A stretch of DNA of 64,000 nt, taken from contig NZ_JBHTBW010000032.1 in the NCBI RefSeq assembly GCF_042665195.1, positions 14,422 through 78,421 on the forward strand, given 5' to 3'. The translations under genes and the position numbers were made by a program. Numbering within the stretch: the stretch's first letter is position 1; each line of letters begins with the position of its first letter. This DNA comes from Laceyella putida (GTDB lineage Bacteria > Bacillota > Bacilli > Thermoactinomycetales > Thermoactinomycetaceae). Below the pieces are notes generated by a model. The model had not been told where the DNA came from. It saw only the letters and a list, made by a program, of their open reading frames with translations, and made no database searches. Below, one piece after another: positions 15,801 to 23,282 of the stretch.

Positions 15801-17251
15801 GCTTTGGGTTTGACGTGCTCACTGTCGATTTGGTTCTCCGCGATATGCAGACCATAAACCGCTTTTTCGTGCAAATGTTTGGTCTCGATCGCTTGAGGAG
15901 CGATTTTATCGTGGGTGACCGCTTGATCTTTCAAATGTTGGGTGTCGATTTGTTTGGCTGCCACATGGTACTCCCGAATCGTTGCTTCCGCAATATGTTC
16001 TTCATGAATGGCTTGTTCCGCGATTTTCTCTGAAGTGATGATGGAATCGGCAAGATGGGAACCGATGATCTCGCCAAAAGCGAGGTGGCCTCCATGGATC
16101 GCTTGGAACCCGATATGTTGCCTTTCTACGGCTTCGTTTGCCAACTTGCTTCCCGTGACGGCTTCATCCGCCAGATGTTCCGTGTTCACTTGAGCGTAAC
16201 CGATATGTTGTTCCAACACCGCTTGTTTATCCAAATGGTTGCTGGTGATGTTGCCAGGCTTGATCTTGCTGGCGGTGACGCTTTGATCGGCCAGTTTTTC
16301 TTCCGTGATGGCTTGATTGTGCACATGGTGGGTGTCGATGGCTTTGTCGCTGATGTGGCCCCCATGGATGGCCTCGGCGGCCACTTTGTCGCTGGTGACC
16401 GCTTCATTGGCGATCTTGTTTTGCGTGATGGCTGCCGATTGAATCTTTTGGGAAGAAATCGCCTCGTCGGCCAGTTTGGCGTTGTTGATGCTGTTGTTGG
16501 CCAAGTGGGCGGTGCGGATGGAACCGTTTTTGATCTTTTCCCCGCCGATGGCTTGTTCCGCAAGATGTTCGGTTTGAATATGGCCTAACCCTATGTGTTT
16601 GCCCAAGATGGCGCGCTCTTTGATTTTGCTTTCGCCGATGCTGTGGTCTTGCAGTTTGCTGCCGGGGATGTCATTTTCTTTGATGTGCTTGCCCAATACG
16701 CTTTCCCGCTTGATTTGTTCACTGCCGATGATGTCGTGATCGAGATGGTAAGCCTTGACCGCTTTGTTGGCGATTTTGGAGGCGGTCACCGCTTCCGCGG
16801 CCAGTTTTTCTTCCGTCACGGACGTTTGATCGAGATGATCGGTGCCAATCGCCCCTTTTTTGATGTTATTTCCATCCACGGCCTGATTGGCGATTTTCTC
16901 ATTGGTGACGGCGCCGTCGGTGAGATCATCCGTATAGATAAAGGCCTGGTTCGACCCTCGTGGATTGCGGGACTTTCTCTTTTCCGACACTCCCTGTGCG
17001 GATGATGCCCGCGCGTGTTGAGTCGTTGAAGAGGATGGGTTCGCGGGTGCTGAAGGTTGGGGCGTTTCCACATCCGGTGTTGGATTGCCTATTACGGGCT
17101 GCGAAACAGTCGGACGGTTCCCGTTGTATATCCATTTGGTGTTGATCGATTCCTCTTCAAGCAGTGACAGTTCATCCAATATGCGTTCATCCGTAAGAGG
17201 GTCTTTGATGGTCTTTTTCTTGGATGGTGTTATCGGTTTTTTTCTTTTCAA
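12824..17251 (-). CDS. Giant decapeptide-repeat surface protein with WIAG-type C-terminal domain
   Basis: 1,475 residues from a TTG start behind AAGGGG. Residues 1-110 are basic and then Pro/Ser-rich, with INTKWIYNGN near 36-45. Residues about 112-1309 are some 120 ten-residue repeats of the form (A/S)(I/V)xxx(K/H)(L/I/V)xx(E/Q/N), for example AITADKIASQ and AIRSEHVAEN. A beta-rich domain follows (about 1325-1405) ending in ALYWIATE, resembling the WIAG tail found on other Bacillota proteins with this repeat, and then a Pro/Ser/Gln-rich acidic tail. There is no signal peptide or sortase motif. A long fibre on the spore surface is the likely role by inference. It is transcribed alone. Confidence 0.8.
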   Translation of the reverse strand: MKRKKPITPSKKKTIKDPLTDERILDELSLLEEESINTKWIYNGNRPTVSQPVIGNPTPDVETPQPSAPANPSSSTTQHARASSAQGVSEKRKSRNPRGSNQAFIYTDDLTDGAVTNEKIANQAVDGNNIKKGAIGTDHLDQTSVTEEKLAAEAVTASKIANKAVKAYHLDHDIIGSEQIKRESVLGKHIKENDIPGSKLQDHSIGESKIKERAILGKHIGLGHIQTEHLAEQAIGGEKIKNGSIRTAHLANNSINNAKLADEAISSQKIQSAAITQNKIANEAVTSDKVAAEAIHGGHISDKAIDTHHVHNQAITEEKLADQSVTASKIKPGNITSNHLDKQAVLEQHIGYAQVNTEHLADEAVTGSKLANEAVERQHIGFQAIHGGHLAFGEIIGSHLADSIITSEKIAEQAIHEEHIAEATIREYHVAAKQIDTQHLKDQAVTHDKIAPQAIETKHLHEKAVYGLHIAENQIDSEHVKPKAILAEHLQDEAITAEKVASESIQSDHLARESITAEHIAPNQIQTEHLQDESVTADKIQPEAVTYYHLANEAVLSQNLSPEAVLTSHIRDEAITADKIASQTIKPRHLGEQVIQSEHIAEEQIEGHHVKPEAIRPDHIASEAITTDKVAAEAIRSKHVAENSIHASHIAPNQIETEHLRDKTVTSSKIQSEAITGDHLADEVVSSRHLSSEAVLTEHIQNEAITADKIVSQAITAEKVAAEAIRSEHVAENSIHAPHIAPHQIEAEHLQDEAVTATKIQAKAITGDHLAERAVSSQHVAEEAVRTEHIQANAITADHIAPEMIQTNHLCEKAIVSAHIADKQIESQHVKPEAIETIHLRNQAINAEKVAAEAIRSEHVAENNIHASHIAPNQIEAEHLQDEAVTATKIQAKAITGNHLAERAVSSQHLGEEVVRTEHIQAKAIKADHIAPETIQTNHLCEKAVVSAHIADKQIESQHVKPEAIETTHLRNHAVTTEKIAPESIQPKHLAEQIILSSHIVGEQIQSRHLQQHSITSDHLTKQVVQSQHLADNAIQANHIAPDQIGIEHLKEQAVTGAHLNPDIIQSQHLANNAIQANHIAPDQIGTEHLKEQAITGAHLNPDIIQSQHLANNAIQANHIAPDQIGTEHLKEQAITGAHLNPDIIQSQHLANNAIQANHIAPAQIGTEHLKEQAVTEAHLNPGLIRSEHVAEASITAYHIAPNQIQTGHLAEQSVTADKIQAGAIAGDHLAERAIQSQHVAEQTVRTEHIRAKAITGEKIANETIQSKHLAELNILSPHIANEQIQSRHLQQHSITGEKIADGSIGPEKLSFQPLLANQQPHMASGITPFRLQAGAPSQSVTIALAKPFPESYIVVAMTNQPFCHASLVKCGNDAFTIQVQRMGNVSAELHGALYWIATETTQAGFQSDPTPVQHQSVAPSRQANDAPSPKSNSDTTEEPLLFSTSATQHQPGEPEIINLPFPEGPEDEKNSFRN
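13690..14175. repeat. About four tandem 120-bp units inside the giant gene
   Basis: Nearly identical 120-bp units, each encoding four decapeptides (40 residues), including the recurring IIQSQHLANN and GTEHLKEQAI. For example, GTTGTTGGCCAGGTGTTGG recurs at 120-base spacing near 13794, 13914 and 14034. Divergence between units is a few bases. Confidence 0.88.
14300..15100. repeat. Two tandem 390-bp units inside the giant gene
   Basis: Blocks near 14300-14710 and 14690-15100 repeat with a 390-base (130-residue, 13 decapeptide) period; CGCTTCCGCCGCCACTTTCT occurs near 14690 and again near 15080. This is a second, longer level of duplication above the 30-bp unit. Confidence 0.8.
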
Positions 17252-17430
17252 TTTTCTAACCCCTTTCCCTAGGCCAAATACGCTCTCTGATAGTTGTATT
17301 CATGAACCGGGCGAATGGAAGCATGTCAACCGGAAAAAAATGGGGGAATGGGGTTTCTTCATTTTTCGTTGAATGGATAATAAAGAAAATGAGTGGCTGG
17401 GGATGACGAATCCAAAGCCACTCATTTTCT

Positions 17431-19095
17431 TTATCTGGTAAAGCGATATACGATCGATTCATAAGGACGTAGAGAAATGTGTTTATACTCTTCGGGGGAG
17501 TTCACATAGTTGGAGATCAGAACTTCACTCTTCCATCCTTTCCAATTCACTTCATCCGGCAAGGTAAATTCCGCTTCTTCCCCATAGAAGTTATTGACTA
17601 CCAACAGCGCTTCATTTTCAGTCGAGCGTATATATGCCCAAATACGTGGGTGATCTTTGAGCAGTAATTCGTAATTCCCGTTTGTAATCACATCAATTGT
17701 TTTTCGGAGCTCAATGAGCTTTTTGTAGTGATACAAGATGGAATGGGGATCTTGCATCGCTTTTTTCACATTGATTTCCTGATAATTGGGTGCTGGGTTA
17801 ATCCATGGTGTTCCGGTCGAGAAGCCTGCATTTGCCGAATCATTCCATTGCATAGGCGTACGGGAATTATCACGTGATTTTTGCTTAATCGCCTCCATAA
17901 TCTCTGCGTGACTCTCACCCTGACGGTTTTTCATCTTATAAATGTTTAGTGTCTCCACATCACGATACTCTTCAATCTTTTCAAATTGTGGATTGGTCAT
18001 GCCGATTTCTTCGCCTTGATAGATATAAGGAGTTCCTTGTAACATATGCAAAGCAGTTGCCAACATTTTTGCGGATTCTTCACGATACCGGGTATCGTTC
18101 CCAAAGCGGGAAACAATGCGCGGCTGATCATGGTTGCACCAGAAAATCGCATTCCATCCGCCTCCTTGATGCATCCCTATTTGCCATTCAGACATGATTT
18201 CTTTCAACCGAAGAAAATCAAAGTCCGCTTTTACCCATTTTTGCCCATCTGGATAATCCACTTTCAGGTGATGGAAGCTAAATGTCATATTCAACTCTTT
18301 TCGATCTGGATTTGAATATTTGATACAGTTGTCGATCGTGGTGGAAGACATTTCCCCTACTGTAATGATGTTTGTCCCTTCAAACACTTCTCGATGCATT
18401 TCCTGTAAAAATTCGTGAACTCGCGGGCCGTCTGTGTAATACTTTCGCCCATCTTGTGTCGCTCCTTCTCCTGTATCATTTGGGAAGGATGGTTCCTTTG
18501 AAATCAAGTTAATCACATCTAACCGGAAGCCGGACACTCCTTTTTCCGCCCAGAATTTCATCATATTATATACTTCCCTGCGTACATCTTGATTTTCCCA
18601 ATTCAAATCAGCTTGGGTTTGATCAAAGAGGTGTAAATAATATTGTCCTGTTGTTTGATCATACTGCCAAGCGGAACCACCAAACTTAGATTGCCAGTTA
18701 TTTGGCTCATCTCGCCAAATATAGAAGTTACGGTACGGATTATCCTTGCTTTTTCTGGCTTCTTGGAACCATTTGTGCTCAGTGGAAGTGTGATTAACCA
18801 CAATATCCATCATGATTCCCATATCTCGTTTTTTAGCTTCTGTGATCAGTTCTTCAAACTCCTTCATCGTTCCATAGCTCTCATCAATTGCATAATAGTC
18901 ACTTACATCGTAACCATTGTCATGTTGAGGTGACTTGTAAATAGGAGTAAGCCAAAGATAATCCACGCCCAAAAAAGCAAGATAATCAAGCTTTTCAATG
19001 ATCCCTTTAAGATCCCCTGTTGATTTGCCGCAGGAGCTGCGGAAGCTTTTGGGATAAATTTGATATACCACGGATTTTTTCCAATCTTTTTTCAT
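17431..19095 (-). CDS. treA: Trehalose-6-phosphate hydrolase
   Basis: A 554-residue GH13 enzyme that splits trehalose-6-phosphate into glucose and glucose-6-phosphate in the cytoplasm. Catalytic residues are visible: nucleophile Asp193 in GFRLDVINLIS, acid/base Glu248 in ITVGEMSS, and Asp323 in NHDQPRIVSRFG. Length and the N-terminal KKSVVYQIYPKSF match TreA/TreC and oligo-1,6-glucosidases; the neighbouring treP and treR decide for trehalose-6-P. The start follows AGGAGGG. Codon use is more AT-rich than the flanking genes. Confidence 0.92.
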   Translation of the reverse strand: MKKDWKKSVVYQIYPKSFRSSCGKSTGDLKGIIEKLDYLAFLGVDYLWLTPIYKSPQHDNGYDVSDYYAIDESYGTMKEFEELITEAKKRDMGIMMDIVVNHTSTEHKWFQEARKSKDNPYRNFYIWRDEPNNWQSKFGGSAWQYDQTTGQYYLHLFDQTQADLNWENQDVRREVYNMMKFWAEKGVSGFRLDVINLISKEPSFPNDTGEGATQDGRKYYTDGPRVHEFLQEMHREVFEGTNIITVGEMSSTTIDNCIKYSNPDRKELNMTFSFHHLKVDYPDGQKWVKADFDFLRLKEIMSEWQIGMHQGGGWNAIFWCNHDQPRIVSRFGNDTRYREESAKMLATALHMLQGTPYIYQGEEIGMTNPQFEKIEEYRDVETLNIYKMKNRQGESHAEIMEAIKQKSRDNSRTPMQWNDSANAGFSTGTPWINPAPNYQEINVKKAMQDPHSILYHYKKLIELRKTIDVITNGNYELLLKDHPRIWAYIRSTENEALLVVNNFYGEEAEFTLPDEVNWKGWKSEVLISNYVNSPEEYKHISLRPYESIVYRFTR

Positions 19096-19110
19096 AGGAA
19101 TCCCTCCTAA

Positions 19111-19141
19111 AAAGCAGAAGGAAAAGACATAGGTCTTTTCC
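19111..19141 (-). terminator. Intercistronic hairpin between treP and treA
   Basis: GGAAAAGAC (19120-19128) pairs with GTCTTTTCC (19133-19141); on the minus strand TTCTGCTTTTT follows. It may terminate part of the treP transcripts and so lower treA expression, or protect RNA ends. Confidence 0.6.
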
Positions 19142-19197
19142 CCGATTCAAATTCTTTTTTCTATAAAATAAGTTTTTTGATATAGGATTTTTAACAT

Positions 19198-20625
19198 TTA
19201 TGATTTCTTTAAAAATCGTTTTGAAAGAATCACGGTAAGAATGATTGGGACGGCAACTGCCACGACCATGCCTACTAAGAACATTGGAATATATTGAGGA
19301 ATAATGGAAATGAATGCTGGCAATCCTCCCACACCAATGCCTGGAGCCAATACGCCGTTTAATGTAATGATGACTGCGGCAATGGCTGATCCTGTAATCG
19401 CTGCATAGAATGGAAATTTATGAAGCAAATTCACCCCAAACATCGCCGGTTCCGTAATTCCAAAGTAAGCCGAAACGGCAGAAGTGGAAGCCATGTTCTT
19501 TTCATTTTGCTTTTTGGCAACCCAGAACATCGCAAGTGCCGCGCTTCCCTGTGCAATATTGGAAAGGGCAATCATCGGCCAAATAAAGGTTCCGCCTTTT
19601 TGAGCGATCAATTGTAAGTCAACCGCGATAAACATATGATGCATTCCCGTTATCACAAGTGGTGCATACAACGCTCCGAACAACAGGGCGCCAACTACTG
19701 GAGCCAAATCAAACACATAGATAAGTCCTTCTGTAATTAAGGTTCCAATATAACGGGTTACGGGTCCAATAATCCCTAAAGCAAGTGCTCCTGTAATAAC
19801 AATGCTGGTGATAGGAACAATCAGCAATTGAATGGCATTGGGCACACGCTTTCTCAACCAAATTTCGATGTTACTCAGTACATATGCGGCCGCTAAAATC
19901 GGCAATATTTGTCCTTGATATCCCACTTTTTCGATTTGTAATCCGAAGATATCAAAATACTGCAATTTCGCCCCATCGATCCCCGCCGCCGCTTGCCCAT
20001 AACCCCATGCATTCATCAAATCAGGGTGAACAAGCAACAGCCCTAAAACGATACCTAAAATTTCGCTTCCGCCAAAACGTTTCGTTGCAGACCAACCAAC
20101 AAGGGCGGGTAGGAATACGAATGATGTATTCGCCATCATATTGATTAATTCCCAAAGACCTTTTAGATTTGGATACGCTTCCAAAAGTGTTGCATCCTTA
20201 ATAAACAATCCTTTTGCACCAAGTAGGTTATTTACACCCATCAATAAACCAGCTACGATAATCGCTGGTAATATCGGCATAAATACATCGGAGAAAACCT
20301 TTACAAGTTGTTGCAATGGATTTAACTTCTTGGAACCGGTCTCTTTTACATCAGCGACAGTTGAAACTTCAACACCAGTCAACTGAATCAATTCTTTATA
20401 TACTCGCTCTACATCCCCTGGTCCAATCACTACTTGGAATACGCCGGCATTGCTGAATGCACCTTTGACTAAATCTACTGTTCGCAAATTTTCTACGTCT
20501 ACTTTTCCTTCGTTTTTCAGTACAATACGAAGGCGTGTTACACAGTGAGCGGCTTGGACTACATTTTCTTTTCCACCTATATATCGGACAATTTCCTCAG
20601 CAGTTTTGCGGTAGTTCTTGCTCAC
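19198..20625 (-). CDS. treP: PTS trehalose transporter, EIIBC
   Basis: 475 residues that import and phosphorylate trehalose. The EIIB domain is at the N-terminus with phospho-cysteine Cys28 in AAHCVTRLRIVL; the EIIC membrane domain follows from about residue 105 with ten or so helices and the substrate-site region PLVITGMHHMF. No EIIA domain is fused, so a separate glucose-type EIIA must phosphorylate it. The start is GTG behind GGGAGGG. It is the first gene of treP-treA under the promoter at 20669-20697. Confidence 0.92.
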   Translation of the reverse strand: MSKNYRKTAEEIVRYIGGKENVVQAAHCVTRLRIVLKNEGKVDVENLRTVDLVKGAFSNAGVFQVVIGPGDVERVYKELIQLTGVEVSTVADVKETGSKKLNPLQQLVKVFSDVFMPILPAIIVAGLLMGVNNLLGAKGLFIKDATLLEAYPNLKGLWELINMMANTSFVFLPALVGWSATKRFGGSEILGIVLGLLLVHPDLMNAWGYGQAAAGIDGAKLQYFDIFGLQIEKVGYQGQILPILAAAYVLSNIEIWLRKRVPNAIQLLIVPITSIVITGALALGIIGPVTRYIGTLITEGLIYVFDLAPVVGALLFGALYAPLVITGMHHMFIAVDLQLIAQKGGTFIWPMIALSNIAQGSAALAMFWVAKKQNEKNMASTSAVSAYFGITEPAMFGVNLLHKFPFYAAITGSAIAAVIITLNGVLAPGIGVGGLPAFISIIPQYIPMFLVGMVVAVAVPIILTVILSKRFLKKS

Positions 20626-20649
20626 GACCTTTTCCCTCCCTCTATTGGG

Positions 20650-20663
20650 TGTTAGCGTTTACA
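20650..20663 (-). promoter_or_regulatory. cre box (CcpA site) in the treP leader
   Basis: On the minus strand TGTAAACGCTAACA matches the consensus TGWAANCGNTNWCA at every position. It lies just downstream of the -10 box, where CcpA-HPr-Ser-P would block transcription in the presence of glucose. Confidence 0.85.
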
Positions 20664-20668
20664 CATAC

Positions 20669-20697
20669 ACTATAACTTGTATATACGAGTTTGTCAA
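20669..20697 (-). promoter_or_regulatory. treP promoter
   Basis: A perfect -35 TTGACA (complement of 20692-20697), 17-base spacer and -10 TATAGT (complement of 20669-20674). The spacer is almost completely filled by a TreR-type operator. Confidence 0.9.
20675..20690. promoter_or_regulatory. TreR-type operator 1
   Basis: The palindrome ACTTGTATATACGAGT lies between the -35 and -10 boxes. It resembles the known Bacillus tre operator core TTGTATATACAA. Bound TreR would exclude RNA polymerase; trehalose-6-P is the established inducer in Bacillus. Confidence 0.8.
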
Positions 20698-20698
20698 A

Positions 20699-20714
20699 AC
20701 TCATATATACAAGT
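20699..20714. promoter_or_regulatory. TreR-type operator 2
   Basis: ACTCATATATACAAGT, just upstream of the -35 box and in inverted orientation to operator 1, so the pair forms a larger palindrome suited to cooperative binding. Confidence 0.78.
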
Positions 20715-20739
20715 TATGAGAAAGGGTTTTTTTCATAAA

Positions 20740-20775
20740 AAAAGCATACCCATCTGCTTGATGAGTATGCTTTTA
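20740..20775 (-). terminator. treR terminator
   Basis: On the minus strand AAAAGCATACTCATC and its partner GATGGGTATGCTTTT form a stem, then TTTTATG. It separates treR from treP. Confidence 0.8.
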
Positions 20776-21477
20776 GCGTCGTGCCACATCGGAAAAATAA
20801 AACTTATCCAGGCGATGACGCGATTCCGTGTATTCAAATTGTCTCCCATCATATAAATGAGTAAAATTTTTTACTACAATCACATGGTCCGTTCCGTTTA
20901 AATCCAAATATTTTCGATCCTCTTCCGTACAAGGTTGCGCCTCAATCACACGGTGTGCGTAGCTGATATGAAGTCCAAGTGTTTTTTCAATATATTCGTA
21001 GATGGAAGACTCGGCTATTTCTTTGGTTAATCCTGGTACAATCTCAGAAACAAAGTAGTTGATATCCAGGATCACATTCTCTCCTTCAATGTTGCGAACC
21101 CGTTTAATGAGGTCGACCTTTGCATTTCCTTTTATATTCAACAATTTCGTAAGAGGGCGTCTAGCCGCTACTTGTTTCATCTCCACCACGGTTGTCACGA
21201 TATCCCCATTGAGTCCTTCATACACCTCTTTAAAACTTACGATCCCACCCAAGTGAAATTCAATATTTTTCTTTCGGAGTACGAACATCCCTTTTCCATG
21301 AATTTTTTGCACAAACCCCCGTTCTTGGAGCAGATCAACTGCTTTCCGCACAGTGCCTCGGCTTGCATCAAACTCCTTCATCAGTTCCGTTTCTGAAGGG
21401 ATTTTATCTCCTTCTTTTAGCTGACCATCTTCAATTTGTTTCAAAATCGCGCTATAGATCATTTCATACTTACTCAT
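20773..21477 (-). CDS. treR: Trehalose operon repressor, GntR family
   Basis: 234 residues from the ATG with AAGGGG 7 bases upstream; an in-frame TTG two codons earlier is less likely. The N-terminal winged helix has the GntR signature (GDKIPSETELMKEFDASRGT and RKAVDLLQERGFV), and the C-terminal UTRA domain (from about residue 90) binds the effector, which is trehalose-6-phosphate in Bacillus TreR. It is encoded upstream of treP with its own terminator, unlike the treP-treA-treR order of B. subtilis. Confidence 0.9.
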   Translation of the reverse strand: MSKYEMIYSAILKQIEDGQLKEGDKIPSETELMKEFDASRGTVRKAVDLLQERGFVQKIHGKGMFVLRKKNIEFHLGGIVSFKEVYEGLNGDIVTTVVEMKQVAARRPLTKLLNIKGNAKVDLIKRVRNIEGENVILDINYFVSEIVPGLTKEIAESSIYEYIEKTLGLHISYAHRVIEAQPCTEEDRKYLDLNGTDHVIVVKNFTHLYDGRQFEYTESRHRLDKFYFSDVARR

Positions 21478-21948
21478 GCACAATCCCCTTTTTCAAGTAG
21501 ATACCGATATTATCATAGCAGATGATGAAGTGTTCACACATTACGTTTTGGAATATATACCTTAGTGAGAAGTTTGATCCTTGCTTTGTGAAAGGTTGAA
21601 TTTTTCTATATAACCCAGTTTCAACCGGATTCCCCCAAAATACTACTATACTGAACCCATGAGACCTCAGGCGAATTCCAAGTTATGATGAAGGGGAACC
21701 CGAATCGTGAGCTGAGCGAGGAGCGCTGAACACGTCGAGGCCCAGGATTGGCGTAACTCCTTCCATCAATGGGCTGTCTTGGTTGGGGGGCCCAACCGCT
21801 GCCAAAATGTTTTACCGCCGCATCGGCGAACCGTTGTTTGGAATATTAAAAACAAACACTGACAACAGCTAATTCTCGGGCATCTATTTTCTCAATTTTC
21901 AGACTATGATAAAATGAGAGTATCCCTGGAGAAGGAGGGTGATGATGC
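21478..21948. other. Intergenic region with a GC-rich island
   Basis: The flanks are AT-rich, as in the tre cluster. The part from about 21660 to 21840 is GC-rich, contains a perfect GGTTGGG/CCCAACC hairpin (21783-21799), and has short open stretches in several frames but no credible start. I cannot identify it; it may be a decayed gene, a retroelement scar or a structured RNA. Confidence 0.35.
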
Positions 21949-22206
21949 TTGAATAATCATGACATTCAAGATGCCTTCTTAAATCAGCTGGTGAAAGAAA
22001 AAATTCCGGTGACCATCTTCTTGACCAATGGCTTTCAATATAGAGGAATCATCATTGGATTTGATACATTTGTCGTCATGTTAAGTTCAGAAGGTAAACA
22101 GCACATGATATATAAACAAGTGATCTCTACCATACAACCTTTTAGGAATGTTCAGTGGGACCTCTTCACTGGGCGGAATAAGTTAAGCCAGAATGAAGAT
22201 GTGTGA
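21949..22206 (+). CDS. Hfq-like RNA chaperone (paralogue)
   Basis: 85 residues from a TTG start 8 bases after AAGGAGGG. The Sm1 part reads IQDAFLNQLVKEKIPVTIFL and NGFQYRGIIIGFDTFVVML, and the Sm2 part GKQHMIYKQVIST, aligning along the whole length of Bacillus Hfq. The normally invariant His of the Sm2 YKH motif is Gln57 here, which should alter the uridine-binding proximal pore. An 18-residue polar tail follows. The usual hfq location next to miaA is not in this window, so this is probably a second copy. Confidence 0.8.
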   Translation: MNNHDIQDAFLNQLVKEKIPVTIFLTNGFQYRGIIIGFDTFVVMLSSEGKQHMIYKQVISTIQPFRNVQWDLFTGRNKLSQNEDV

Positions 22207-22795
22207 TAAACGGAGATGGCCCATCGCTGTTTATCCATATCCAAAATCCCGTGAAAACGGAAAACCCACATCTTGATTTCATCGTAAAATATCGCAAACA
22301 CTCTGATTTCCACTCTATCATTTGCTGTTTTGTCAGGCGTTTCTCCTTATGTTATTTTAGTTGGCTACATGTTATTTACGGTTTATTTCAAAAAACGCAA
22401 ACCTGATGGGTGAAATGGCGGATGGCAGAGAAGGAGTGGGAGGGGACATAGGGACCGGTGAACACGGAGACAACTGACTTCGCGATCACCGGTCCCTAAG
22501 TTTGTTCACAAGGTGGGAAGGGGTAAGAGGGATTTTGATGGAGTGGAGTACACATGCGCAAATGTTTTTTCATGACCCGTGAATTGATTTTTATGACCAA
22601 ACAGGCTTTTACAACGATTTGTTTTTTTGCGAAAGCGATGGTTTTGAGTTCCAACAGGACTTTACCTCTGCCCCGAGTGGATCGGCGGCGTTTTGATGGG
22701 GATTTTTAAACTAAGGGATCGCCGGACGACACGATCCTTGATTCTTATCGCCAAACGGACTTTTATCTTGATCCTTCTTTTATCAAGTTTTAGGG
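22207..22795. other. Intergenic region with a long palindrome and possible decayed coding sequence
   Basis: No gene I can support. Contains the 13-bp palindrome at 22449-22498. From about 22575 to 22800 a non-ATG frame reads like protein (for example YDQTGFYNDLFFCESDG) but is stopped repeatedly and has no start site, so it may be a relic. Confidence 0.35.
22449..22498. repeat. Perfect 13-bp inverted repeat
   Basis: TAGGGACCGGTGA (22449-22461) and its exact complement (22486-22498) around a 24-base loop, with no T tract. It is preceded by GGAGGGGACA. The look is that of an extragenic palindrome of the kind mobilised by REP-associated Y1 transposases, but only one copy is in the window. Confidence 0.65.
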
Positions 22796-22912
22796 TCATT
22801 TCGCTTCTTCTTCCGGCGACAGTTGCAAAGGCAAATTGGCGGTTTCCTCTTCACGGCTCTCAATCTCAATCAACGGACTGGGTTGAAGTCTATAGCGGTC
22901 AGTAATCGCCAT
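22796..22912 (-). CDS. Micro-protein of 38 residues
   Basis: A short gene with an ideal site: AAGGAGG 8 bases before the ATG (complement ending at 22912). The product starts MAITDRYRLQPSPLIEIESR and has a strongly acidic C-terminal half ending SPEEEAK. No signal peptide, membrane helix or cysteine. Family not recognised. The longer frame that continues upstream lacks a site and is not favoured. Confidence 0.5.
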   Translation of the reverse strand: MAITDRYRLQPSPLIEIESREEETANLPLQLSPEEEAK

Positions 22913-23282
22913 GTTTTGATCCTCCTTCATGTGGGGTCTATCATTTGCAGCATTGTATGCGATGAAAAGCGCCATCGCATAAGCCGGTGTCTCTTCACAA
23001 GGGTTTTTCGTGAAAAGGGGCGGTGGCCACTGGCGGAGAACCGCTTCAGGGGAAATGTGGGCATGCGAGGGCAATGGATGGAAGAGGAAACGTGGGCTGA
23101 AGAATGACAGAACAAACCCGGATATCCGAATCCATGGCGAAGACCGTGAGACAGTAAGCAAGGCGGTTCCAATCCCATGGAACCAAGAACAAAAGCGTGC
23201 TTTCTATGAAAATAATGCCCGAACCAACAACGCTTAAAAACATAGAATAGAGTAACAAAAAGATTGGAATTGAGGTGGACAT
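22913..23282. other. Divergent intergenic region before the first GT4 gene
   Basis: Holds a 9-bp hairpin TATGCGATG/CATCGCATA (22956-22981) in the leader side of the micro-gene. Both flanking genes point away, so promoters should be here. No clear sigma-A promoter is visible. Confidence 0.35.

Noticed and set aside
22693..22905. A 70-codon plus-strand frame
   Set aside because: It overlaps the well-sited 38-codon minus-strand gene and has no ribosome site.
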